Of a DNA stretch of 64,000 bases, positions 44,603-51,938 are shown in pieces. Each line of letters opens with the position of its first letter. Position 1 is the stretch's first letter. Source of the stretch: Microbacterium sp. ET2 (lineage in GTDB: Bacteria > Actinomycetota > Actinomycetes > Actinomycetales > Microbacteriaceae). Position numbers and translations under genes: made by a program. The notes below the pieces were generated by a model, which ran no database searches, was not told the DNA's origin, and worked only from the letters and a program-made list of their open reading frames with translations. Location: the NCBI RefSeq assembly GCF_030347395.1, contig NZ_CP128170.1, positions 2,356,001 through 2,420,000 of the forward strand. Reading direction: 5' to 3'.

Positions 44603-45189
44603 CGCTTCTCCTTCGAGGAAGGGCTCCCGTGCACATCCTCCACTGTGACGTTCACGGCGGCGACGTTCAGCTCGGTGTGGCGGGTGAGGGCGTCGTAGAC
44701 GAGGGAACGGAGGGTGCCGGCGACAGCGGCGAACGGCTCGCCGTAGGCCACCGAGGCGCTGATGTCGATCTCCACGGGGGCGCCGGGGATCTCGGCGTCG
44801 CCGACGATCTGCGTGCGCCCCACCACCACGCCGTCCAGCGCGTCGCCGGTCGCGCGCAGGAGCGTCCGCACGGCCCCCTCGGAGACAGTGATCTTCACCC
44901 GTGGATCGGGGTGGTGGATGGGGAAGCTGCGTCCGGACGTCAGCTCCGACTGGATCGTCGCGAAGAGGGCGTCGAACCAGCTGTCGGGCGGCGGAGGGAG
45001 GCGGGTGGCATCGTCGGCGACGAGGTCGCGCGACAGCGCACCGACCCGCTCGAGCGCGTCGAGGGCGTTCAGACACTCGGGGCAGGTCTCGATGTCGGGG
45101 TCGTGGGGCGCGCGCCCGGCATCGAGGTACTCGCTGAGTTCCTCGATGGTCTTTCCGCAGTCGAGAACCACCCGATCGTCCTCGCTCAT
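44599..45189 (-). CDS. Zinc-finger anti-sigma-like protein fused to an Asp23 domain
   Basis: The 196-residue protein begins with Cys11, His29, Cys36 and Cys39 ('HDPDIETCPEC'), an arrangement like the zinc-binding anti-sigma (ZAS) fold. Residues about 90-185 look like Asp23/Gls24 ('VKITVSEGAVRTLLR', 'VEIDISASVAYGEPFAAV', 'LNVAAVNVTVEDVHG'). It is encoded directly after the ECF sigma gene with an ATGA overlap, the usual place for a cognate anti-sigma. An ATG at 45195 would add two residues. Fusion of an anti-sigma-like head to Asp23 is the notable feature. Confidence 0.7.
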   Translation of the reverse strand: MSEDDRVVLDCGKTIEELSEYLDAGRAPHDPDIETCPECLNALDALERVGALSRDLVADDATRLPPPPDSWFDALFATIQSELTSGRSFPIHHPDPRVKITVSEGAVRTLLRATGDALDGVVVGRTQIVGDAEIPGAPVEIDISASVAYGEPFAAVAGTLRSLVYDALTRHTELNVAAVNVTVEDVHGSPSSKEKR

Positions 45190-45737
45190 CGCCATCCCTC
45201 CATCTGCGCGGTGATCCGCGCTCTCGCGCGGGCGAGGGTGCCCCGCACGGTACTCACCGGCATCTGCATCTCGTCGGCGATCTCGTCGTAGCTGGGCTCG
45301 GCGACCTCGCGCAGTAGCCAACATCGTCGCTGATCGGAGGGCAGTGTGTCGAGCGCAGCCGACAGCGCGGTCAGCTGCGCGTGCCGCATCGCGACGTTCT
45401 CGGGTTGGGTGTCGGCGCTGTGCGGCGCATCGAAATCGGCGATGTCGGCGTCTTTGGGGCGACGGCGCAGATATGCGGATGCTTCGCGGCTGGCGATCCG
45501 CATGAGCCAGGCCCGTACGGCCGAATGGTCGCGAAGGCTCGGCAGCTGGCGCCAGGCGGTGACGAACGCCTCCTGCACCACGTCGTCGGCTTCGCTGCGG
45601 GATCCCACCATCCGGATGACGTAGGCGCGCATGAGGCCCGAGTGGCGCCGTACGAGCTCACCGAAGGCGACGGTGTCCTGATCGAGCGAGCGCGCGACGA
45701 GGATCGCGTCTGACGCCTCGACGAGCGTTTCGCTCAC
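45186..45737 (-). CDS. ECF-type RNA polymerase sigma factor
   Basis: The 183-residue protein has sigma region 2 (about 22-90; 'LVRRHSGLMRAYVIRMVGSRSEADDVVQEAF') and region 4 (about 125-180; 'LPSDQRRCWLLREV', 'PSYDEIADEM', 'STVRGTLARARAR'), with no region 3, as in extracytoplasmic-function factors. The start is GTG at 45737 behind 'gagagg'. It is divergent from the Asp23 operon at 45884 and probably drives it; that is inference from position. Confidence 0.9.
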   Translation of the reverse strand: MSETLVEASDAILVARSLDQDTVAFGELVRRHSGLMRAYVIRMVGSRSEADDVVQEAFVTAWRQLPSLRDHSAVRAWLMRIASREASAYLRRRPKDADIADFDAPHSADTQPENVAMRHAQLTALSAALDTLPSDQRRCWLLREVAEPSYDEIADEMQMPVSTVRGTLARARARITAQMEGWR

Positions 45738-45762
45738 AGCAACCTCTCAGAAAAATCCGGCG

Positions 45763-45772
45763 ACGAATTCGT
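45763..45772. promoter_or_regulatory. Palindrome in the divergent sigma/Asp23 intergenic region
   Basis: ACGAATTCGT is a perfect 10-base palindrome, and GACGAAT recurs directly (45762-45768 and 45773-45779). It lies 26 bases upstream of the ECF sigma start and about 111 upstream of the Asp23 gene. It could be an operator or part of an ECF promoter; no -35/-10 pair was assigned with confidence. Confidence 0.4.
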
Positions 45773-45883
45773 GACGAATCCGGTGCGACGACCCTCTTAT
45801 CTCTGAAGCGAACGTACTGCTTCGGTGCCGGGACACACGCTCTTGCGCACCCCTGAACGATCAGATAGTGAAAGGACATCTTC

Positions 45884-46372
45884 ATGGCCACTTCGGACCA
45901 GACCCCCACCACGCCCGCCGCTCCCGCCGCGCCCAAGGTCGCGTCGCGCGTCGACCGCTCGGTCTCGAGCTCGCTCCCTGCCGCGGACGGCAACGCCGGC
46001 GGCCGCACGGTGATCGCGGACGGCGTGGTCGCCAAGGTGGCCGGCATCGCTGCTCGCGAGGTGTCAGGTGTCTACGCCCTCGGCGGGGGCGCGTCCCGTG
46101 CCTTCGGTGCGATCCGCGACGCCATCAACGCCACCGACCTCACGCAGGGCGTCAAGGTCGAGGTCGGCGAGACCCAGGCGGCCGCCGACCTCACCATCGT
46201 CGTGGAGTACCCGGCTCCCATCCAGGAGGTCGCCTCCAGCGTCCGCAACGCGGTCGCTGCTGCCATCACGCGCCTGGTCGGGCTCGAGGTCGTCGAGGTC
46301 AACGTCGAGGTCAACGACGTGCACCTGCCCGGTGACGACGACGACAGCGCCGAAGAGTCGCGCGTCGCATGA
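45884..46372 (+). CDS. Asp23/Gls24 family envelope stress protein
   Basis: The 162-residue protein is a clear Asp23 member: 'GRTVIADGVVAKVAGIAAREVSGV', 'LTIVVEYPAPIQEVASSVRNAV' and 'GLEVVEVNVEVNDVHLP'. In Firmicutes Asp23 forms membrane-tethered patches linked to cell-envelope homeostasis. The N-terminus is an Ala/Pro extension and the C-terminus is acidic. 'gaaagga' lies upstream. First gene of a five-gene operon in which every junction is a 4-nt overlap. Confidence 0.92.
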   Translation: MATSDQTPTTPAAPAAPKVASRVDRSVSSSLPAADGNAGGRTVIADGVVAKVAGIAAREVSGVYALGGGASRAFGAIRDAINATDLTQGVKVEVGETQAAADLTIVVEYPAPIQEVASSVRNAVAAAITRLVGLEVVEVNVEVNDVHLPGDDDDSAEESRVA

Positions 46373-46557
46373 GTGCCACGACGACCGGAGTCCTCGTCGG
46401 CGCCGTTCTCGCCTTCGCGGCGCTCCTGTTCGGGTTCTGGGGATTCCTCCTCGTCGCCCTGTTCATGGCGATCGGCGCAGGGGTCGCGCGCGTGGCGTCG
46501 GGCCAGCTCGACCTGCGCGCCGTCGCCGGAGCCTTCAGCGGGAGGCGGACGTCATGA
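46369..46557 (+). CDS. Small DUF2273-like membrane protein
   Basis: The 62-residue protein has two adjacent hydrophobic segments (about 7-40) and a short polar tail. Small membrane proteins of this kind accompany Asp23 genes and may anchor them. It overlaps both neighbours by 4 nt. Confidence 0.7.
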   Translation: MSATTTGVLVGAVLAFAALLFGFWGFLLVALFMAIGAGVARVASGQLDLRAVAGAFSGRRTS

Positions 46558-46937
46558 CCCTGGCCGGCTCGGTGGGACAGGCGGTGGGCGGCCCTCAGGC
46601 GGCCGCCCTCGCCGGCCGGGTCGACGTCACGGAACGCGTCTACACCAACGTGGTGCGGGCGGCCTCCGCCGAACTGATCGGGATCGAACGCGATGCCCTC
46701 AGGGCGGAGGTCGCCGGATACCGCGGCGGTCTGGCCGTTCGCCTGGCGACACCCCTCCCCGTACCCCCTCTCGATGATTCCGACGCCATCCGGGCCATGC
46801 CCGGCGTGATCGAGCGCAGCAGAGCTCTCCAGGAGAGCCTGCAGCAACGTCTGGCGCGCCTCACCGGCCGGGACATCACACGAATCGACATCACGGTCAC
46901 CGGAGCGGTGACCCCTGAACGAAGGAGAGTGAGATGA
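46554..46937 (+). CDS. Asp23-operon protein of unknown function
   Basis: The 127-residue soluble protein resembles a diverged Asp23-type module: 'VDVTERVYTNVVRAASAE', a central 'GLAVRLATPLPV' strand and a final 'DITRIDITVTG' strand. No membrane segment is predicted. It is coupled by ATGA overlaps to the genes on both sides. Assignment is tentative. Confidence 0.6.
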   Translation: MTLAGSVGQAVGGPQAAALAGRVDVTERVYTNVVRAASAELIGIERDALRAEVAGYRGGLAVRLATPLPVPPLDDSDAIRAMPGVIERSRALQESLQQRLARLTGRDITRIDITVTGAVTPERRRVR

Positions 46938-47524
46938 CCGATCGGGCGCTGTCGCGCGTCGTGCGTCGTGAGACGCACTCGCCGCGCACCGTGGCGATGT
47001 TCGTCGCGGTCATCCTGCTGATCCTCGCGCTGATCTATGTCGGTGTGGAACTGGTGCTGTCACTGCTCGCTCAGCCGGCGCTCGTCGCCGCACCGGGTGC
47101 GATCGCGCAGTGGCTGCTGGCCCTCCCGGGTGACCAGCCCACCCCGCTGGTGATCGTCGGCGGCGCCGTCGTGGCCCTCCTGGGCCTGGTGTTCGTCATC
47201 CTCGCCGTCACCCCGGGACGGCTGTCCAAGCACGAGCTCACCTTCGACGGGTCCGAGCGTGCCGTCGTCGTCGACAACGGCGTGATCGCCTCCGCCGTGG
47301 CCCAGAAGGTCAGCGCCGATTCCGGCGTCGCCCGCGACCGCGTGACCGTCGGGGTCGCGCACCGCACCGTCGATGTGACCGTTCGCCCCGATCCAGGGGT
47401 GGAACTCGAGCGCGAGGGCGTCCGTCAGGCGGCCGCCGAGGCGCTCGCGCTCTACCGCCTCGTGCCCCGCGTCACGGTGCGGGCGCGTATCGAGCAGGCA
47501 AGGCAGGAGGAGGTTTTCCGATGA
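46934..47524 (+). CDS. DUF6286-like membrane protein
   Basis: The 196-residue protein has two membrane segments (about 20-45 and 70-95) followed by a cytoplasmic alpha/beta domain ('VARDRVTVGVAHRTVDVTVRP'). It matches the DUF6286 type of actinobacterial Asp23 operons. It overlaps its neighbours by 4 nt on each side. Molecular function unknown; an AmaP-like role in holding Asp23 at the membrane is inference. Confidence 0.7.
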   Translation: MTDRALSRVVRRETHSPRTVAMFVAVILLILALIYVGVELVLSLLAQPALVAAPGAIAQWLLALPGDQPTPLVIVGGAVVALLGLVFVILAVTPGRLSKHELTFDGSERAVVVDNGVIASAVAQKVSADSGVARDRVTVGVAHRTVDVTVRPDPGVELEREGVRQAAAEALALYRLVPRVTVRARIEQARQEEVFR

Positions 47525-48135
47525 ACAACACCAACCGTGTGCTCAACCGCATCGTGCTGTTCGTGGTGGGTCTCGTCCTCGTCGCCCTCGGGGCGGTTGC
47601 GATCGCGGCCACAGCGTGGAATCCCGCCCGGGATGCGTGGTCATCGGCGACGCAAGCCGGCGACTCCTGGCTCGCGGGTGCCGCCGAGGCCACCGCGATC
47701 GGTGCCACGACCGCCTCATGGGTCGCGGTCGGCGCGGTGGTGCTGATCGTCCTCGCCATCGCCCTGCTGATCTTCCTCCTGACCCGGGTGGGCGGTGGAC
47801 GCTCTCGCGTCGTGATGCGTTCGGATTCCTCCGAGACGCCCTTGGGCCGCGTCGTGGTCCGAGAGGGCTTCGCTTCCGACGCCCTGAAGAACGCCCTCTC
47901 CACCCGGCCCGATGTGCTCTCGGTGTCGGTGTCGGCGTCCGATATCCGCCGACAGCCGGTCATGCACGTCGCGGTCACGCCGCGTCAGAACACCGATCCG
48001 CGGTCGCTGGCCGAAGACGTCGATCAGCTCGTGGCGAATCTCGCCATCATGACCGGCCGACAGATCCCCACCTACATCTCGGTGCATTCGGGCCTGCGGG
48101 CCAGGCTCGCCTCCGACCACCGCCGACTGGCCTGA
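47521..48135 (+). CDS. AmaP-like membrane protein of the Asp23 operon
   Basis: The 204-residue protein has two membrane segments (about 8-30 and 65-88) and a C-terminal domain of about 110 residues ('VVVREGFASDALKNALSTRP', 'VMHVAVTPRQNTD'). Two-segment topology plus a cytoplasmic domain is that of AmaP, the Asp23 anchor of staphylococci; sequence similarity is too weak to be sure. It ends the tight five-gene operon; CsbD genes follow 56 nt later. Confidence 0.65.
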   Translation: MNNTNRVLNRIVLFVVGLVLVALGAVAIAATAWNPARDAWSSATQAGDSWLAGAAEATAIGATTASWVAVGAVVLIVLAIALLIFLLTRVGGGRSRVVMRSDSSETPLGRVVVREGFASDALKNALSTRPDVLSVSVSASDIRRQPVMHVAVTPRQNTDPRSLAEDVDQLVANLAIMTGRQIPTYISVHSGLRARLASDHRRLA

Positions 48136-48191
48136 CCCGGTTCATCACACCTCGCCATCCGTCCGAAGAAACACACAGAAAGGAGACCCCC

Positions 48192-48365
48192 ATGGGACTC
48201 GACGACAAGATCAAGAACGCCGCTCAGGAGATCGCCGGCAAGGCCAAGGAGGTCATCGGCAACGCGACCGACAACGACAAGCTCGCTGCCGAGGGTCAGG
48301 CCGACCAGTCCAAGGCCAACCTCAAACAGGCCGGCGAGGACGTCAAGGACGCCTTCAAGAAGTAA
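48192..48365 (+). CDS. CsbD family stress protein (copy 1)
   Basis: The 57-residue helical protein starts 'MGLDDKIKNAAQEIAGKAKE' and ends 'GEDVKDAFKK', the CsbD pattern. CsbD proteins are induced by general stress; the mechanism is unknown. 'aaaggaga' precedes the ATG. A second, closely similar copy follows 101 nt downstream. Confidence 0.93.
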   Translation: MGLDDKIKNAAQEIAGKAKEVIGNATDNDKLAAEGQADQSKANLKQAGEDVKDAFKK

Positions 48366-48466
48366 GACCGCCCCTGCGTATAACACTCGCCGCGGCTTGG
48401 CAAGGCCCTTTCCGCCCCTGCCGCCCGGCGTAGCGTCGAAGGCAGCCGATCGAAAGGAGAACCATC

Positions 48467-48637
48467 ATGGGACTCGACGACAAGATCAAGAATGCCGCCG
48501 AAGAAGCCACGGGCAAGGCCAAGGAGGCCTTCGGCAAGACGACCGACAACGAGCGTCTCGAAGCCGAGGGCAAGGGCGACCAGTCCAAGGCCAACGTCAA
48601 GCAGGCCGGCGAAAACGTCAAGGACGCTTTCAAGTAA
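48467..48637 (+). CDS. CsbD family stress protein (copy 2)
   Basis: The 56-residue protein shares 'MGLDDKIKNAA', 'GKAKE', 'TDN', 'QSKAN' and 'KQAGE' with copy 1, so the pair arose by tandem duplication. ATG at 48467 follows 'gaaaggaga'. The 101-base gap between copies has a GC-rich stretch but no terminator, so both may be on one transcript. A terminator follows this copy. Confidence 0.93.
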   Translation: MGLDDKIKNAAEEATGKAKEAFGKTTDNERLEAEGKGDQSKANVKQAGENVKDAFK

Positions 48638-48656
48638 GGCGTCCTCTCTCCACACG

Positions 48657-48693
48657 AACGGCCCCGGCGTTCCTCAGGGATGCCGGGGCCGTT
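48657..48693. terminator. Bidirectional terminator between csbD copy 2 and the MarR gene
   Basis: AACGGCCCCGGC (48657-48668) pairs with GCCGGGGCCGTT (48682-48693), 12 base pairs, and the loop has further TCCT/AGGA complementarity. It lies 19 bases after the CsbD stop and 10 bases beyond the MarR stop on the other strand; A and T at the stem ends give short U runs in both directions. Confidence 0.8.
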
Positions 48694-48703
48694 TCGTCTG
48701 CCG

Positions 48704-49249
48704 TCAGTCGATGGGGTACTGACTCGGCGACCCGGGGGCGCCCTGCAGTGCGGCGTCGCTGCGGATCCGCAGGAGCATGCCCCGCAGCACCTCGTTGAGG
48801 GCCGCGACCTCGGTCGCCCCGAGCCCCTCGGTGATGATCTCCTGCCCCCGAAGCGACACGGGCAGCATCTTGTCGTGCATCTGCGCGCCGGCGCGGGTGA
48901 GGTAGAGAGGGCGGGAACCGCGGGGCCCATCGCTGAGGACGATGAGCTTGCGCAGCTGCAGCCTCGTCACCGAGCGCGACACGACGGACTTGTTCATCCC
49001 CAGGAACTCGCACACCTCCGTCGCTGACATGCCGGGCCGCATGGAGAGTGCGGAGATGACCCGCCACTCGTTCGTGCCGAGCTTGAACTGGCGCCGAAGC
49101 TCGTGGGACTCGCGGTAGACCAGCGCATTGGAGAGCAGGGCGAGCAGGCGCGGGGTGAACTCGTCGGGGTCGATGACCGTCTCGAGCGGATCGGCGACGA
49201 TGTCGCCGGTCACCGCCGCGTCGGTGGCGGTTGTCGGTGCGGAGGTCAT
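48704..49249 (-). CDS. MarR family transcriptional regulator
   Basis: The 181-residue protein has a winged helix-turn-helix (about 60-125; 'LGTNEWRVISALSMRPGMSATEV', 'MNKSVVSRSVTRLQLRKLI', 'RGSRPLYLT' wing) flanked by helices for dimerisation. MarR proteins release DNA on binding small aromatic or sugar-derived ligands. It lies directly after the aldehyde dehydrogenase gene (85 nt) on the same strand, and the palindrome at 50947-50958 in the divergent promoter region is a plausible target. ATG at 49249 follows 'aaggga'. Confidence 0.9.
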   Translation of the reverse strand: MTSAPTTATDAAVTGDIVADPLETVIDPDEFTPRLLALLSNALVYRESHELRRQFKLGTNEWRVISALSMRPGMSATEVCEFLGMNKSVVSRSVTRLQLRKLIVLSDGPRGSRPLYLTRAGAQMHDKMLPVSLRGQEIITEGLGATEVAALNEVLRGMLLRIRSDAALQGAPGSPSQYPID

Positions 49250-49334
49250 CGGGGGTCCCTTCGTCGGCGCCGGAGCGCGGGGGTCGTACGCGACGGGATC
49301 CGGTCCTCGCGGACCGGATCCCGCTGCGTGTCGA

Positions 49335-50831
49335 TCAGTGAGCCATTCCGGCGAGGGCCTCGGGGTCGATGGTAGCGATGGAGCGGGTGTCCTGGAACGC
49401 CCGCACCCCTTCGATCCCCTGCTCCCGGCCGAAGCCGGACTGCTTCATGCCTCCGAACGGAGCACGCAGGTCGAGCCGCGTCGCGCCGTGATCGTTGACC
49501 CAGACGTAACCGCAGACGAGCTGGGAGCCCACGCGCTGGGCCGAAGCCGGGTCGCCGGTCCAGACCGATCCGCACAGTCCGCCCCAGGTGTCGTTGGCCA
49601 GTCGCACGGCCTCCTCCTCGCTGTCGAAGGGGAGGATCGGGATGACGGGACCGAACTGCTCCTGCGTGACCACCCGCAGCTGCGGGTCGGGGTCGACGAC
49701 GATCGCCGGGCGCAGGAAGTTGCCGCCCGCGAGGTCGCCGCCGGGCAGGTCGCCGAACTCGCGGACGTCCGCCCCCGCGTCCTTGGCCTCCTGGATGATC
49801 TCCTCGACGAATGCCTTCTGCGCCGACTGGTGCAGCGGCCCCATCGTGGTGCCCTCATCGAGGCCGTACCCGATGACGGCCTTATCGAGACGGGCCGACA
49901 GTCCCGCCACGAGCTCGTCCATCCGCGAGCGGTGCACGAACACGCGCTTGGCGTTCATGCAGATCTGGCCGGTGGTGTCGAAGATCGCCGCGTAGAGGCG
50001 GTCCAGGTGGGTGTCGTCGAGGATGGCGTCCTCGAGGAACACCGCCGCGTCGTTGCCTCCGAGCTCGAGCGTCACGCGGGTGAGGGTCTTCGACGCCATC
50101 TCCATGATCCGCTTGCCGCCGTTGACGCTTCCTGTGAAGCAGACCTTGGCGATGTCGGGGTTCTGGATGAGGCCCGCCATGTTCTCGTCCTTGCCGGTGA
50201 CCACGTTCAGCACACCCGGCGGCAGCTTCTCGGCCACGCGCTGGACGACACGGGTGGTCGCCAGCGGCGCCGAGGGCGGCGGCTTCACGATCGCGGTGTT
50301 GCCCGCGAGGAGCGCGTGCGGCAGGGCGGCGCCCAGGATCGCGATCGGCCAGTTGAAGGGCACGATCACGGTCACGACCCCGAGGGGCTGGTAGGCGACC
50401 TCGGTGTTCACCGGGATCGCGCCCGGCACCACCGGGAGCGTATGGCCCTTGTCGACCTCGCCGGCCAGCATGAGCGCGAGGTTCCACCGGATCTCGAACA
50501 CGAGGGCATCCACCCACGCCTCGAAGCGGATCTTCCCGTTCTCCTGGGAGAGGATCGCCGCATCGGCGTCCCGGTCGTCGGCGATGCCGGCGATCGCGTC
50601 GGCCATGAGGCGCGCGCGCTCCTCGGCTCCCATCGCGGCCCACGCGGGGAACGCCGACTTCGCCGCCGCGACGGCGTCGGCGACATCCTGGACCGAGGCA
50701 GCGGCGGCCGTGCCGACCGTCGCTCCCGGCTTCGCCGGGTCGGCAACGGTCAGCACGTCGTCCGTGAACCGCTCCTCCCCGCCGATGAACAAGCCCGTCG
50801 ACACTCCTGCCGACGTCATCACATCTGTCAT
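49335..50831 (-). CDS. NAD(P)-dependent aldehyde dehydrogenase
   Basis: The 498-residue enzyme oxidises an aldehyde to an acid. The catalytic Cys is in 'GQICMNAKR', the general-base Glu in 'LELGGND', and the cofactor site includes 'FNWPIA' and 'FTGSVNGG'. It is divergent from the transketolase/ABC operon with shared promoter elements, so it probably belongs to the same pathway; glycolaldehyde or a sugar-derived aldehyde are possible substrates by inference. Length and motifs are complete. Confidence 0.93.
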   Translation of the reverse strand: MTDVMTSAGVSTGLFIGGEERFTDDVLTVADPAKPGATVGTAAAASVQDVADAVAAAKSAFPAWAAMGAEERARLMADAIAGIADDRDADAAILSQENGKIRFEAWVDALVFEIRWNLALMLAGEVDKGHTLPVVPGAIPVNTEVAYQPLGVVTVIVPFNWPIAILGAALPHALLAGNTAIVKPPPSAPLATTRVVQRVAEKLPPGVLNVVTGKDENMAGLIQNPDIAKVCFTGSVNGGKRIMEMASKTLTRVTLELGGNDAAVFLEDAILDDTHLDRLYAAIFDTTGQICMNAKRVFVHRSRMDELVAGLSARLDKAVIGYGLDEGTTMGPLHQSAQKAFVEEIIQEAKDAGADVREFGDLPGGDLAGGNFLRPAIVVDPDPQLRVVTQEQFGPVIPILPFDSEEEAVRLANDTWGGLCGSVWTGDPASAQRVGSQLVCGYVWVNDHGATRLDLRAPFGGMKQSGFGREQGIEGVRAFQDTRSIATIDPEALAGMAH

Positions 50832-50928
50832 GGCTGAAACTCACCTCTCTGTGGGTTCTGGTTCCCGGGCCATTGTCCAACACCCGGCGAACGTGCGGGC
50901 CGTCGCCGGAGTGAGAGCCCGTGCAGCG

Positions 50929-50957
50929 AGTTTACGTGCATCCCTCTTTACTTGTAA
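50929..50957 (-). promoter_or_regulatory. Candidate promoter of the aldehyde dehydrogenase gene
   Basis: On the minus strand TTACAA (50957-50952) and TAAACT (50934-50929) are spaced by 17 bases, about 98 bases upstream of the gene start. The -35 box lies inside the TTTAC-TT-GTAAA inverted repeat at 50947-50958. Confidence 0.6.
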
Positions 50958-50975
50958 ATGAGTCGGTGGTAGCTT
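50947..50975 (+). promoter_or_regulatory. Candidate promoter and operator of the catabolic operon
   Basis: TTTACT (50947-50952) and TAGCTT (50970-50975) are spaced by 17 bases, with transcription expected near 50982. Its -35 box overlaps the -35 box of the divergent promoter within the inverted repeat TTTAC-TT-GTAAA (50947-50958). A further TTTAC lies at 50931-50935. One repressor on the repeat would block both directions. Confidence 0.6.
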
Positions 50976-51062
50976 CACCGACATCCCTCCCCGTCGAGGG
51001 ATCGCAGACGGCCGATGAAGGCCGACTGATCGACAACGTGTCATTCAAAGAGGAGGCATGTG

Positions 51063-51938
51063 GTGAGTTCGCCGACCCTGACAGCCGGTCGAGAGCACAG
51101 CGTGGCTGAGCTGGAAGACCTCGCGTTCGAGCTGCGATCGAAGCTCCTGCAGCTGTGCGGCACCTACGAGGGCGCCGTCCACATCGGTGGAGACCTCTCC
51201 GCCGCCGACATCCTGACCGTGCTCTTCAGCTACGGACTGCGTGTGGACCCGTCCGACATCGCCGCTCCCGAGCGCGACCGGTTCGTGCTCAGCAAGGGCC
51301 ACGCCGCGGTCTGCATGTACATCGCCATGGCGATCCGCGGCTTCTTCGAGTACGACGACATCGTCGCCACGTACGGTCAGCTCGACAGCGCCTACGGCAT
51401 GCACCCGTGCAAGGTGCAGCTGCCGGGCGTGGAGTGCTCCACCGGGTCGCTGGGTCACGGTCTGCCGCTGGCGGTCGGGATGGCGCTGGGCGCCCGTCAT
51501 CGGGGAGAGACGCACCGCGTGGTGACCCTGCTGGGTGACGGCGAGACCGGCGAGGGATCGGTGTGGGAGGCGGTGATGGCCGCGCGCAGCAATCGCCTGG
51601 GGAACCTCGTGGTCTTCATCGACCGCAACAAGCAGCTCATGACGAGCTTCGCCGAGGAGCGGGTGATGTTCGAGCCCTACCCCGACAAGTGGCGCGCGTT
51701 CGGCTGGAACGTCGTCGAGGTCGACGGCCACGACATGGCCGAGCTCGTCGCGGCGGTCGATGCACTCCCCGATCCCGCCAGCGAGGTGCCGACCGTGGTC
51801 ATCTGCAACACCGTCAAGGGCAAGGGCGTGGACTTCATGGAGCACAACCTCGCCTGGCACGCCGGCTCGCTCGGCGCCGCCGATCTGGAGCGCGCGCTCG
51901 CCGCGCTCGAGGCATCCCGCGCGAAGGAGAGTGTCTGA
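51063..51938 (+). CDS. Transketolase, N-terminal (ThDP-binding) subunit
   Basis: The 291-residue protein corresponds to the first domain of transketolase. It has 'LSKGHAAVCMYIAMA', 'GSLGHGLPLAVGMALG' and the thiamine-diphosphate motif 'GDGETGEGSVWEAVMAA...N' with Mg ligands. The start is set at GTG 51063, six bases after AGGAGG; GTG 51060 is less well spaced. In this split form the second half is the next gene, overlapping by one base. Split transketolases act in catabolic operons on unusual ketoses, for example apulose-4-phosphate in apiose degradation. Confidence 0.92.
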   Translation: MSSPTLTAGREHSVAELEDLAFELRSKLLQLCGTYEGAVHIGGDLSAADILTVLFSYGLRVDPSDIAAPERDRFVLSKGHAAVCMYIAMAIRGFFEYDDIVATYGQLDSAYGMHPCKVQLPGVECSTGSLGHGLPLAVGMALGARHRGETHRVVTLLGDGETGEGSVWEAVMAARSNRLGNLVVFIDRNKQLMTSFAEERVMFEPYPDKWRAFGWNVVEVDGHDMAELVAAVDALPDPASEVPTVVICNTVKGKGVDFMEHNLAWHAGSLGAADLERALAALEASRAKESV

